Source of the DNA: DASZHA01 sp035938265
Lineage (GTDB): Bacteria; Chloroflexota; Dormibacteria; DASZGP01
DNA: 57,303 bases
Reading direction: 5' to 3'
NCBI GenBank assembly: GCA_035938265.1
Contig: DASZHA010000073.1
Location: forward strand, 1 to 57,303
Shown: piece after piece, positions 32,583 through 41,043 of the stretch
How positions within the stretch are numbered: position 1 is the stretch's first letter
How the letters are laid out: each line of letters starts with the position of its first letter
The notes under the pieces: generated by a model
Databases searched by the model: none
Told to the model about the DNA's origin: nothing
What the model saw: only the letters and a program-made list of their open reading frames with translations
Program-made: the position numbers and the translations under genes

Positions 32583-33583
32583 GCTCGGCATTGAGCCAGA
32601 CCCGGACGACCCCGACCGGCTGGGACGACAGCCTCCCCGAGAGCGCCCACCTGCTGCAGTCGTACCGCTGGGGCGAGCTGCAGTCGCGCTTCGGCTGGGA
32701 TGTCGAGCGCATCACCATTAATGTGGGCGGTGAAGAAGTGCCGGTCTCGCTGCTGACGGCGGCGACCAGCACCCCCGGCGGCCGCCACGCCTACGTCCCT
32801 CGCGGCCCGGCCGTGCCCCGGACCCAGATGGCGGAGGCGATGGCCGCGCTGGCCCGCCTCGCTGAAGACCAGGGCCTGGCCTACATCCGTGTCGAGCCCG
32901 ACATCGAGGGCCCCTTCGATCCGCCCGACGGCTGGCGCCCCGGCGCCACCACGCAGCCGGAGCACACATCGATCATCGACCTCCGGCCGGGCGCCGACGA
33001 GTTGCTGGCCGGCTTCAAGCCCAAGACGCGCTACAACATCCGGCTGGCGATGAAGAAGGGCGTGCGCGTCGAGCGCAACGATGACGTCGGCGCCTTCGCC
33101 GAAATGGCCCAGGTCACGTCGTCGCGCCACCGGATCCAGCTGGCCGAAGAGCCGTACTACCGCGCTGTGCTCGAGCTCCTCGGGCCCGCCGACTTGGCGC
33201 GCCTCTACATCGCCTACCAGGAGGCGACTCCGCTGGCCGGCATCGTCGTCACCCGCTTCCGCGGCCGCGCCATCTACCTTTTCGGAGCATCGGCCAGGAC
33301 CGGCCGTCAGCTGATGCCCGCCTACCTGCTGCACTGGCAGGCGATCCAGGACCTCAAGGCGACCGGAGACGTGGAGTACGACCTCTGGGGTATTCCGCCG
33401 GACGAGTCCCCTGACCATCCCTGGGCTGGGCTGTGGCAGTTCAAGGGCGGGTGGAACGGCCGGCGCGTCGCCTACGCCGGCGCGTACACCTATGTCTCGA
33501 ACGTAACAATGTGGCGCGCCGATCTAGCCGTTGCCAAAATCAAAGGTAACGTACGGCGGGTGAGATCAAAACTACGCCGATGA
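32579..33583 (+). CDS. FemAB/FemX-like peptidoglycan bridge aminoacyltransferase
   Basis: 334 residues. HLLQSYRWGELQSRFGWDVE at the start, then a doubled GNAT-like fold: RVEPDIEGPFDP, FKPKTRYNIRLAMKKGVRVE (the basic stretch typical of Fem/lipid II:glycine transferases), PAYLLHWQAIQDLKATGDVE and DLWGIPPDESPDHPWAGLWQFK cut here at its domain border. Such enzymes add amino acids from aminoacyl-tRNA to the peptidoglycan stem. Translationally coupled to genes on both sides; linkage to a kinase and response regulator suggests cell-wall stress control. Confidence 0.85.
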   Translation: MSSALSQTRTTPTGWDDSLPESAHLLQSYRWGELQSRFGWDVERITINVGGEEVPVSLLTAATSTPGGRHAYVPRGPAVPRTQMAEAMAALARLAEDQGLAYIRVEPDIEGPFDPPDGWRPGATTQPEHTSIIDLRPGADELLAGFKPKTRYNIRLAMKKGVRVERNDDVGAFAEMAQVTSSRHRIQLAEEPYYRAVLELLGPADLARLYIAYQEATPLAGIVVTRFRGRAIYLFGASARTGRQLMPAYLLHWQAIQDLKATGDVEYDLWGIPPDESPDHPWAGLWQFKGGWNGRRVAYAGAYTYVSNVTMWRADLAVAKIKGNVRRVRSKLRR

Positions 33584-34688
33584 AGGGCCATAACACCCCT
33601 ATGGACGCCAACAACCTGCCCGATATCGTCGAGGCTTTCGCCCAGGGTTACCTGCTGGTCAACGCCAATGGGGCAGTCGTCGCCCTGGGTTCGCGGGCCC
33701 TCGAGCTGCTGGGCATGACCGAGCGGCAGGCCGCCGGCAAGCACATCTCCAAGGTGGTGCGCCTCACGGGGATCGAGAACGCCATCTTCGAGGGCCCGGA
33801 GTCGGTGCTGCAGCGGTGCCTGGAGACCGGCGCGGAGTTCAATGGCCCCATCAGCGGCCTGCGGGCGGAGACCCCCGACGGTTCACGCTTCATCAACATC
33901 CAGCTTCGCCGGATGAGCTGGGGCGGAGCGCTGGTGCTGGTCTCCGACGTGGCCGCGGTTCGCGAGGTCCTCGACGCCCACGATGCCCTCGTCAGCGTCA
34001 CCAGCCACGAGCTCAAGACCCCGCTGACCGCGATCAAGGCGATGTCCGAGCTGCTGCTGGCTTACGAGCTTGGCGCCGAGGAGCGGCGCGAGATGATCGG
34101 CGACATCTACAAGCAGGCGGAGCGCCTGGAGACCTTGATCAAGGAGATCCTCGACGCCAGCCAGCTGGATTCCGGCCGCGTGCAGGTGGACATGTTCGAG
34201 CTGGACCTGGGTGCGGCGCTCGCCGAGGCCTTCGACGACCTCGAGACCCAGATCAACGGTCGCAAGCTGAGCGTCAAGCTGGGTCGCGGCCTGCCCCACG
34301 TTAAGGCCGACCCGGCCAAGCTCCGTCAGATCCTCGTGAACCTGATCTCCAATGCGATAAAGTACTCGCCGGATTCGACGGGGGTGATGATCCAGGCCAC
34401 AGCAACCGAAGACTGGGTACGGGTATCGATTAAGGACCACGGTATTGGAATCAAGAAGGAAGACCGCGAACGACTGTTCAAGAGGTTCCAACGGATCCCG
34501 GACCCCGGCAATCGCAACACCGCCGGCACCGGGCTTGGTCTTTACATCGTCAAGGGCCTGGTCGAGCTTCACGGCGGTGAGGTCGAGGTGAGCAGCACCC
34601 ACGGCAAGGGCAGCACCTTCTCCTTCACCCTGCCGGTGGCAGAACGGGTCGCCCCCGCCAAGGAAGCCAGCGCCGCCGGGAGCCGTCG

Positions 34689-34692
<4 letters not shown>
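33580..34692 (+). CDS. Soluble PAS sensor histidine kinase
   Basis: 370 residues, no TM helix. PAS domain ~10-125 (FAQGYLLVNANGAVVALGSR, ALELLGMTERQAAGKHISKV). HisKA with H143 in TSHELKTPLTAIKAMSELLL, then HATPase_c: N box LVNLISNAIKYSPD, G1 KDHGIGIKKEDRERLFKRFQ, G2 GTGLGLYIVKGLVELHGG. A cytoplasmic signal is sensed. The ATG overlaps the upstream stop; an ATG at 33601 is an alternative. It also overlaps its response regulator gene, so the pair is certain. Confidence 0.92.
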
Positions 34693-35401
<709 letters not shown>

Positions 35402-35405
<4 letters not shown>

Positions 35406-35587
35406 TCCCGGTCGGACCGGGGCGGGAACGCCAGCCGGAAGGCGCCCCAGGCGCAGGCGCCGCCAACCGCCACGTCGAGCAGCGCTTCGATCAGCCTGTC
35501 GTTGAGAAGGTTGAACGGCGCCAGGACCAGGACCAGCACCGCCCCGAGTGCGAGACCGGCAAAGCCGGCCTGGCGGCGCCGGCTCAG
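35402..35587 (-). CDS. Small two-helix membrane protein (non-canonical start)
   Basis: Minus-strand frame of 61 residues: RRRQAGFAGLALGAVLVLVL, a short turn APFNLLNDRLIEA, a second helix LLDVAVGGACAWGAFRLAF, and the tail PPRSDRD. The pattern of two TM helices with positive ends is clearly protein-like and fills exactly the space between folK and the response regulator gene. No ATG, GTG or TTG is available at its beginning; a CTG at 35587 overlaps the folK stop (CTGA). Either CTG is used with translational coupling, or the frame is entered by frameshift from folK. Homology could not be tested. Confidence 0.45.
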
Positions 35588-36486
35588 TCGGACAGCGCCG
35601 ACCCGATGAACTGGCCCTTGGAGTTGCTGTAGGCGATCCGGTTGGTGAAGTAGCGCCGCGCCAGGTGGCGCTTGAGCTCGACATAGAGGTCGGCGAGGGT
35701 CTGGTCCTCGCGCAGCCGGTCACGGAAGTCAACGTGGTCCATCTCCTCGACGCTGCCGGCCAGGGCGACATGGAGGTGGACGCGCCGGGGGCCTTCGGCG
35801 GGGAAGCGGAAGAACGGGTAGGTCGGGAAACGCGGGTCGGGAACGTAGGCGTATCCCAGCTCCACGAGCGGGTCGACGAATGCCTCGGCGGGCTCGAGCG
35901 CGTCGACCGAGACCTGGATGTCAAGGATGTCCTTGGCCACCAGCCCCGGCACCGCGGTCGAGCCGACGTGGTCGACGCGGACACACCTCGGGCCCAGCGC
36001 CTCACGCAGCCGCACGGCCTCGGCTTCGAACTGGTCCGGCCAGGTGGGGTCGTAAGGCACCAGCACCACGGCGTCGGCCATCAGCACCGGCGCGACCTGG
36101 GCCAGCTCGCGCTGGACAAAGCGACGGTCCGGCAGCATCGGGTGGGGAATCACGAGGTCGCTGTCGTCGACGTTGAGGTCGCGGTAGATCAGGATGTCGA
36201 TGTCCAGCTCCCGCGGTCCCCAGCGAAGTCCATCCTGGTTGCGGCCGGCCTCCACCTCGATCGCCTTGCAGGTGTGCAGCAGGGGGCGAGGCTCCAGCTC
36301 GGTGTCCACCTCCACCACCTGGTTGAGAAAGTCGGGCTGGTCGATGACGCCAACCGGCCCGGTGTTCTCCTCATCCGACGCCTTGATGATGCGCACCCCC
36401 TGCGCGTCCAGCCGGCGTCGGGCGAAATCAAGGTGCGCCGAGCGGTCGCCGAGGTTGCTGCCCAGGCCCAGGTAGACGCCGGTCAT
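35584..36486 (-). CDS. folK: HPPK (FolK) fused to a GrpB/UPF0157 domain
   Basis: 300 residues. Residues 1-140 are 6-hydroxymethyl-7,8-dihydropterin pyrophosphokinase: VYLGLGSNLGDRSAHLDFAR, ENTGPVGVIDQPDFLNQVVE, DGLRWGPRELDIDILIYRDL, VIPHPMLPDRRFVQRELAQV. Residues ~141-300 are a GrpB (UPF0157) nucleotidyltransferase-like domain: VLVPYDPTWPDQFEAEAVRL, RVDHVGSTAVPGLVAKDILD, YFTNRIAYSNSK. FolK pyrophosphorylates the pterin before FolP. GrpB domains are usually alone or fused to CoaE; fusion to FolK is unusual. The start codon overlaps the folP stop (ATGA). Confidence 0.9.
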   Translation of the reverse strand: MTGVYLGLGSNLGDRSAHLDFARRRLDAQGVRIIKASDEENTGPVGVIDQPDFLNQVVEVDTELEPRPLLHTCKAIEVEAGRNQDGLRWGPRELDIDILIYRDLNVDDSDLVIPHPMLPDRRFVQRELAQVAPVLMADAVVLVPYDPTWPDQFEAEAVRLREALGPRCVRVDHVGSTAVPGLVAKDILDIQVSVDALEPAEAFVDPLVELGYAYVPDPRFPTYPFFRFPAEGPRRVHLHVALAGSVEEMDHVDFRDRLREDQTLADLYVELKRHLARRYFTNRIAYSNSKGQFIGSALSD

Positions 36487-37343
36487 CCCGACTCCGCCGC
36501 CGGCGCCGGCTGGCGGACGATGGCGTCGGCCATGCGGGCGACCCGTACCATCGCGCCCACGTCATGGACCCGGACCATGTCCACCCCCGCGGCGATGGCG
36601 AGGGCCACCGTCGCCGCCGTTCCCTCAACGCGATCGTCCACCGGTAGGTCCAACGTCTTGCCGATCACCGACTTGCGGGATGTCCCCAGCAGGACCGGGA
36701 GGTTCAGGACCCGGAACTCGGCCAGCCGGTGCAGCACCACCAGGTTCTGCTCCGGCGTCTTGCCGAAGCCGATGCCAGGGTCCACGATCAGGTGCTCGAG
36801 GGGCACGCCGGCGGCCTCGGCCATGGTGATCGACCCGGTCAGACCGCTGATCACGTTGGGCACCAGGTCCTTGTAGATGGCGTTGTCCTGGTTGTGCATC
36901 AGCACCAGCCAGGCGCCACTCCGGGCCGCCAGGTCCGCCAGCCGGGGGTCGCGGCGGAGCCCCCAGACGTCGTTGATGATGGTGGCACCGGCGTCCACGG
37001 CGGCGGCGGCGACGTCGTGGCGGTAGCTGTCGATGCTGACCGGGATGCTGACGCGGTCGACGATTCGGGGCAGCACACCCATCACCCGCTCGCGTTCCTC
37101 CTCGACTGAGATCTCGGTGTGGCCCGGCCGGGTGGACATCCCGCCGACGTCGATTACGTCGGCGCCCTCGGCCTCCATCCGTACCGCCTGCTCCACCGCC
37201 GCCTCGGGGTCGCCGGCCACGCCGTCGCCCGAGAAAGAGTCCGGCGTGACGTTGATGATGCCCATCACGTAGGTACGCGCGCCCCACTTGAAGCGAGGAG
37301 CCTGCCTCGCCTGCACCTCATCCAACCCGTTGGCCGCAGCCAC
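36483..37343 (-). CDS. folP: Dihydropteroate synthase
   Basis: 286 residues. YVMGIINVTPDSFSGDGVAG, GADVIDVGGMSTRPGHTEIS, PVSIDSYRHDVAAAAVDAGA, INDVWGLRRDP, LIVDPGIGFGKTPEQNL, LLGTSRKSVIGKTL and VRVHDV are the DHPS signatures. It joins pterin pyrophosphate and p-aminobenzoate. In several motifs GGxSTRPG is GGMSTRPG, as in many distant DHPS. It forms a coupled pair with folK; no folB or folE is next to it. Confidence 0.93.
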   Translation of the reverse strand: MAAANGLDEVQARQAPRFKWGARTYVMGIINVTPDSFSGDGVAGDPEAAVEQAVRMEAEGADVIDVGGMSTRPGHTEISVEEERERVMGVLPRIVDRVSIPVSIDSYRHDVAAAAVDAGATIINDVWGLRRDPRLADLAARSGAWLVLMHNQDNAIYKDLVPNVISGLTGSITMAEAAGVPLEHLIVDPGIGFGKTPEQNLVVLHRLAEFRVLNLPVLLGTSRKSVIGKTLDLPVDDRVEGTAATVALAIAAGVDMVRVHDVGAMVRVARMADAIVRQPAPAAESG

Positions 37344-37386
37344 GCCAGAATCCTAGATCAGATCGATTGCCGGGGTTTGAGAGGGC

Positions 37387-38364
37387 TTAGACGGTTTCGA
37401 GGAGGTCCGCGCCCGAGCGCCCGAGGCCGGCAGCCAGCTTGACGATGTTCTTCAGCGTGGGGTGCCGGTGGCCGGACTCGACGCCGGCGATGTAGGTGCG
37501 ATGCAGACCCGACCTACGGGCGAGCTCCTCCATCGAGACGCCCAGCTCGATCCGCAGCTCGCGGACGCGCTGGCCGAATCGGCGGGTGACCTCACTGTCA
37601 GGCGCCGCCGGCGCCCGGAGGCGGGCGTGGACGATGCGCCCGCCGCCCTTGGCCGAAGCGCGATGCAGGGCCCGGTCGGCGGCGGCGATTACCGACGCCG
37701 GCAGCATGCTGCTGGGGGCGGAAGCACTGCCGATGCTGAGGGTGAACCCGGGCTCGGAGCTGGCGCGACGCCCGTTCCCGGGGTCACTGGCGCGACGGCC
37801 GAGGGTGCCAATCGCAGCAGCCGCCAGATCGTCGCCGAACTTGGGCGCCTGGCGCTCGGTCAGAGAGGGCGCGATGACCAGGAACACGCCTTCGCCCAGC
37901 GCGTGGACCCGGGCGTTGCTGGCCGACCAGTCGTGGAGCCGCTCAGCGGCCAGGCTGATCAGCTGGCGGACCGCGGGCGGGCCTTCCTCGGCCCCGATCA
38001 TGTCCAGGTGGTCGATCGCGGCCAGGAACACGGTGACCCGCTCTGGGCGCCGCGGGACGTCAAGGGCCTCCTCCAGGTACGTCTGGGCCAGCCGCCGGTA
38101 GGCCATGCCGATGGCGGTGTCGACCCGGGCGATCCCCTCCATGGACCGCGCCGCCAGCATCAGCTGGTCGTGCTGGGGCTTCCCCGGCGGGGTATGCGTG
38201 GCCGCCCGCCAGGCGGCGTGAACCAGGCTGTCGAGCGCTGTCGCGGAGGTCTTCGACACCGCGGCCAACTCGGCCGGGTGCACGTCGAGCCACACCGCCA
38301 GCCTGTCCCTCGACTGCCGCGCGACAGGGTCCCGCCGGTCTTTAGCCGGCCACTGCGCAGACAT
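37387..38364 (-). CDS. Degenerate GGDEF domain with C-terminal XRE HTH
   Basis: 325 residues. Residues ~110-247 follow the diguanylate cyclase fold: RVTVFLAAIDHLDMIGAEEG, ARVHALGEGVFLVIAPSL at the signature (GEGVF at 157-161 in place of GGDEF), FTLSIGSASAPSS and VIAAADRALHRASAKGGGRI. The catalytic Asp/Glu pair is lost, so it should not make c-di-GMP. Residues 263-318 are an XRE helix-turn-helix (FGQRVRELRIELGVSMEELA, SGLHRTYIAGVESGHRHPTL). The combination suggests a transcription factor whose sensor is a dead cyclase, binding c-di-GMP, GTP or another ligand. GGGGGAT precedes the ATG. Confidence 0.75.
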   Translation of the reverse strand: MSAQWPAKDRRDPVARQSRDRLAVWLDVHPAELAAVSKTSATALDSLVHAAWRAATHTPPGKPQHDQLMLAARSMEGIARVDTAIGMAYRRLAQTYLEEALDVPRRPERVTVFLAAIDHLDMIGAEEGPPAVRQLISLAAERLHDWSASNARVHALGEGVFLVIAPSLTERQAPKFGDDLAAAAIGTLGRRASDPGNGRRASSEPGFTLSIGSASAPSSMLPASVIAAADRALHRASAKGGGRIVHARLRAPAAPDSEVTRRFGQRVRELRIELGVSMEELARRSGLHRTYIAGVESGHRHPTLKNIVKLAAGLGRSGADLLETV

Positions 38365-38539
38365 CCGTATCCCCCACTGGTAAGGCCCCTAACCTCATGC
38401 AGATTATGAACCCTAACATCCCGGCGATGCGCTGATCCTGGGATAGCTGTCCTGATGGTGCCGGGCACCGTACTAGCAATGCCCTGGGCTGACTCAAGCT
38501 CTCATAGTCCCTGCAGGACCCGCGGCTAAGATCTCCGCG

Positions 38540-40063
38540 ATGCGCTTCTCGGAGCTGCTGGCCGACCTTGCCCTGCGCGGCATCCGTGCTCGGCGACTGA
38601 CCCCGGCGGAACTCGACCCAGACGTCCCAGACCTCACCCAGGACACGCGACAGGTGCCGCGTGGTGGTCTGTTTGTGGCCATCAGCGGCAGCCACGTCGA
38701 CGGCCACGACTTGGTCCCCGACGCCGTCGCCGCGGGGGCTGCCTCGCTCTTCGTAGAGCGCCAGGTGCCAGTGGCGGCAGGCATCGCCGCGGCGCAGGTC
38801 GAGAGCAGCCGCGAGGCCCTGGCCTGGGCCGCCGCCGCGCTCTCCGGCCACCCCACCGAGGAGATGTCCATGGTCGGGGTCACCGGCACCGACGGCAAGT
38901 CGACCACCTGCGTCCTCACGGTCGAAGCGTTGCGGGGCTGCGGGGTAGCGGCGGGGGGAATGAACAGCCTGGAGTTTCGCTGCCTGGACGAGGTGGAGCG
39001 CAACAACACCTATCAGACGACCCTCGACGCCCCCCTGATCCAGGCACGGATGCGCCGCCTGGTCGATGCCGGTGTCGACACCGCGGTGCTGGAGACGACG
39101 TCCCATGGAATCGACCAGCAGCGGGTCGCTGGGGTGGCCTATGACGTCGCCGCCTACACCAACCTCAGCCACGAGCACCTCGACTACCACGGCTCCCTGG
39201 AGCGCTACCGGGAAACCAAGTTGCAGCTGGCCGAGCTGGCGCGCCAGAGCCCACGCAAACCGGGGGTTTCCAAGTCGATCGTCTACAACGCCGATGAGCC
39301 CCAGTGGGCCGAGCTGGCCACCGCCCCCGCCGACCAGCGGCTGACATACGGCATCGAGGCGCCCGCCGACCTTCGGGCCGTGGACATCGTCGCCAGCATC
39401 GAGGGCATCCGCTTCTCCGCCATCGCGGGCGACCAGAGGGTCGACGTTCGGCTGCCGCTGACGGGGCGGTTCAACGTCGCCAACGCCCTCTGCGCCCTCG
39501 GAATCTGCCTGGCGCTGGGGCACCCGTTGGAACCGGCGGCGGCGGGGTTGGCGCGGACCAAGGGCCTCCGGGGGCGGATGCAGGTGCTGGACGCGGGCCA
39601 GCCCTACGCCATCGTCATCGACTACGCCCACACTCCTGACGGCCTCGAGAAGGTGCTGGGCGAGCTTCGCCCCCTGACCCGGGGCCGGCTGCTGACGGCG
39701 TTCGGCGCCCCCGGGGATCGCGACGCCACCAAGCGGCCGCTGATGGGGTCGGCGGTGGCGGCGCTGGCGGACGAGTTCGTGATCACCAGCGACGATCCGC
39801 GCCAGGAGAGCGCGGCGGACATCTGCGCCGCCATTGCGTCAGGAGCCACCGCCGCAGGCCGCACCCAGGGGAAGGACTTCGAAATCATCGTCGACCGCGG
39901 CCAGGCCATCCGCGAGATCATCCGTCGCGCCCGCCCCGGCGACACCGTGTTGCTGGCGGGCAAGGGCCACGAAGACCGGCTCCTGGTGGGCCCGGACAGC
40001 CTGCCCTGGGACGAGGCCGCCGAGGCGCGGGCCGCCGTCCAGGAAGCCGGGACCGGCGCTTGA
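38540..40063 (+). CDS. murE: UDP-MurNAc-tripeptide synthetase
   Basis: 507 residues. N-terminal UDP-binding part, central ATPase with GVTGTDGKSTTCVLTVEALR, ETTSHGIDQQRVAGVAYDVA, NLSHEHLDYHGSLERYRETK; C-terminal domain with AIVIDYAHTPDGLEKVLGEL, TSDDPRQESAADI and LLAGKGHEDRLL. It adds the third amino acid to UDP-MurNAc-L-Ala-D-Glu; DDPR at the specificity loop (DNPR in diaminopimelate-adding enzymes) and the nearby lysA fit meso-diaminopimelate. The gene stands alone, outside a dcw cluster, and is coupled (TTGA) to a lipoprotein gene. Confidence 0.9.
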   Translation: MRFSELLADLALRGIRARRLTPAELDPDVPDLTQDTRQVPRGGLFVAISGSHVDGHDLVPDAVAAGAASLFVERQVPVAAGIAAAQVESSREALAWAAAALSGHPTEEMSMVGVTGTDGKSTTCVLTVEALRGCGVAAGGMNSLEFRCLDEVERNNTYQTTLDAPLIQARMRRLVDAGVDTAVLETTSHGIDQQRVAGVAYDVAAYTNLSHEHLDYHGSLERYRETKLQLAELARQSPRKPGVSKSIVYNADEPQWAELATAPADQRLTYGIEAPADLRAVDIVASIEGIRFSAIAGDQRVDVRLPLTGRFNVANALCALGICLALGHPLEPAAAGLARTKGLRGRMQVLDAGQPYAIVIDYAHTPDGLEKVLGELRPLTRGRLLTAFGAPGDRDATKRPLMGSAVAALADEFVITSDDPRQESAADICAAIASGATAAGRTQGKDFEIIVDRGQAIREIIRRARPGDTVLLAGKGHEDRLLVGPDSLPWDEAAEARAAVQEAGTGA

Positions 40064-41034
40064 GGGGGCGGGCCTGGGCGACGGGATTGACGCTGGCGAT
40101 GGTGGCGCTGACGGGGTGCAACCCGCCGGGCGTCCCCGGCGTTGGCCAATCCGGGCCGCCCAAGGAGCTGACGGCGCAGGACGCGGCCAAGAACCTCAAG
40201 GGCACCGTCTACGTGGTCTCAGGGGGCCGCGTCTTCAGGCTCCGCAGTGGTGGCGTCAACGCCCTCACCGGCACCGACCGGAAGGTCGCCTACCCCGCGG
40301 TTACCGCGGACGGCCAGAAGACAGCCGTGGCGCTGATCGGCGCGGGCCATTCCGAGATCGCCGTCGGCGGCCCCGACTTCAACAACCTCAGCTCACTGAC
40401 CACGGCGCCCAAGGACCCCCACAACGCTTCCATCGACCTCAAGCCCGCCTTCTCCCCCGACGGCAGCCGCGTGGCCTTCATGTCCGATCGCGGCAAGTGC
40501 TGCTCCGACCAACAGATCTGGGAAGGGCCGTTCGCGCCCTACAAGCCGCGACAGGTGTCGACCCCCCCCGACCTCACCGGGGGCGACGATGCCCCCGTCT
40601 ACCTGAGCGCCACGTCGCTGCTGTTCGTCGGCTGGCGGGCGGTGAACGGCGACGCTCGCAACGTTCACGCCGGGCTGATGCAGGCCGGGGTCCCCAGCGG
40701 GAAACCCAAGGTGGCGTATGCGCCTGGCGACAGCGACATCCTCGATCCCTCACCGGGCCCCGCGGGCAAGCTGGCCTTCGTGCGGCGCAAGGGGGACAGC
40801 GCCGACATCGAGGTCGGGGGCGTCGACGGCGCCGGGGCGACCAAGATCACGTCGTTTGGCGATACCCGGCAGCCGGTGTGGTCCCCCGACGGCTCGACCA
40901 TCATCTTCATCTCGCGCCACTCCGGCAGCCTCGACCTCTGGTCGGTGGCCGCCGACGGCAAGGGTGACCCGCAGCGACTGACCTGGGGCGCCGACCTCGA
41001 CGACAACTCGCGGCCGGCCTGGATAAGCCAGTAA
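40060..41034 (+). CDS. TolB-like beta-propeller lipoprotein
   Basis: 324 residues, TTG start overlapping the murE stop. Lipobox MVALTGC (Cys near residue 20). The mature part is made of TolB/WD40-like blades: PAFSPDGSRVAFMSDRG, PGPAGKLAFVRRKGDSADIE, PVWSPDGSTIIFISRHSGSL, DLWSVAADGKGDPQRLTWG. It would sit on the outer face of the membrane, near the peptidoglycan to which MurE contributes; the role is unknown. It belongs to the same broad class as the lipoprotein at 28419. Confidence 0.82.
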   Translation: MRGRAWATGLTLAMVALTGCNPPGVPGVGQSGPPKELTAQDAAKNLKGTVYVVSGGRVFRLRSGGVNALTGTDRKVAYPAVTADGQKTAVALIGAGHSEIAVGGPDFNNLSSLTTAPKDPHNASIDLKPAFSPDGSRVAFMSDRGKCCSDQQIWEGPFAPYKPRQVSTPPDLTGGDDAPVYLSATSLLFVGWRAVNGDARNVHAGLMQAGVPSGKPKVAYAPGDSDILDPSPGPAGKLAFVRRKGDSADIEVGGVDGAGATKITSFGDTRQPVWSPDGSTIIFISRHSGSLDLWSVAADGKGDPQRLTWGADLDDNSRPAWISQ

Positions 41035-41043
41035 GGTCCGCTT

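Noticed and set aside
38365..38539. Gap before murE checked for tRNA or small RNA
   Set aside because: No cloverleaf, no conserved B-box, no clear hairpin; taken as a plain promoter region.
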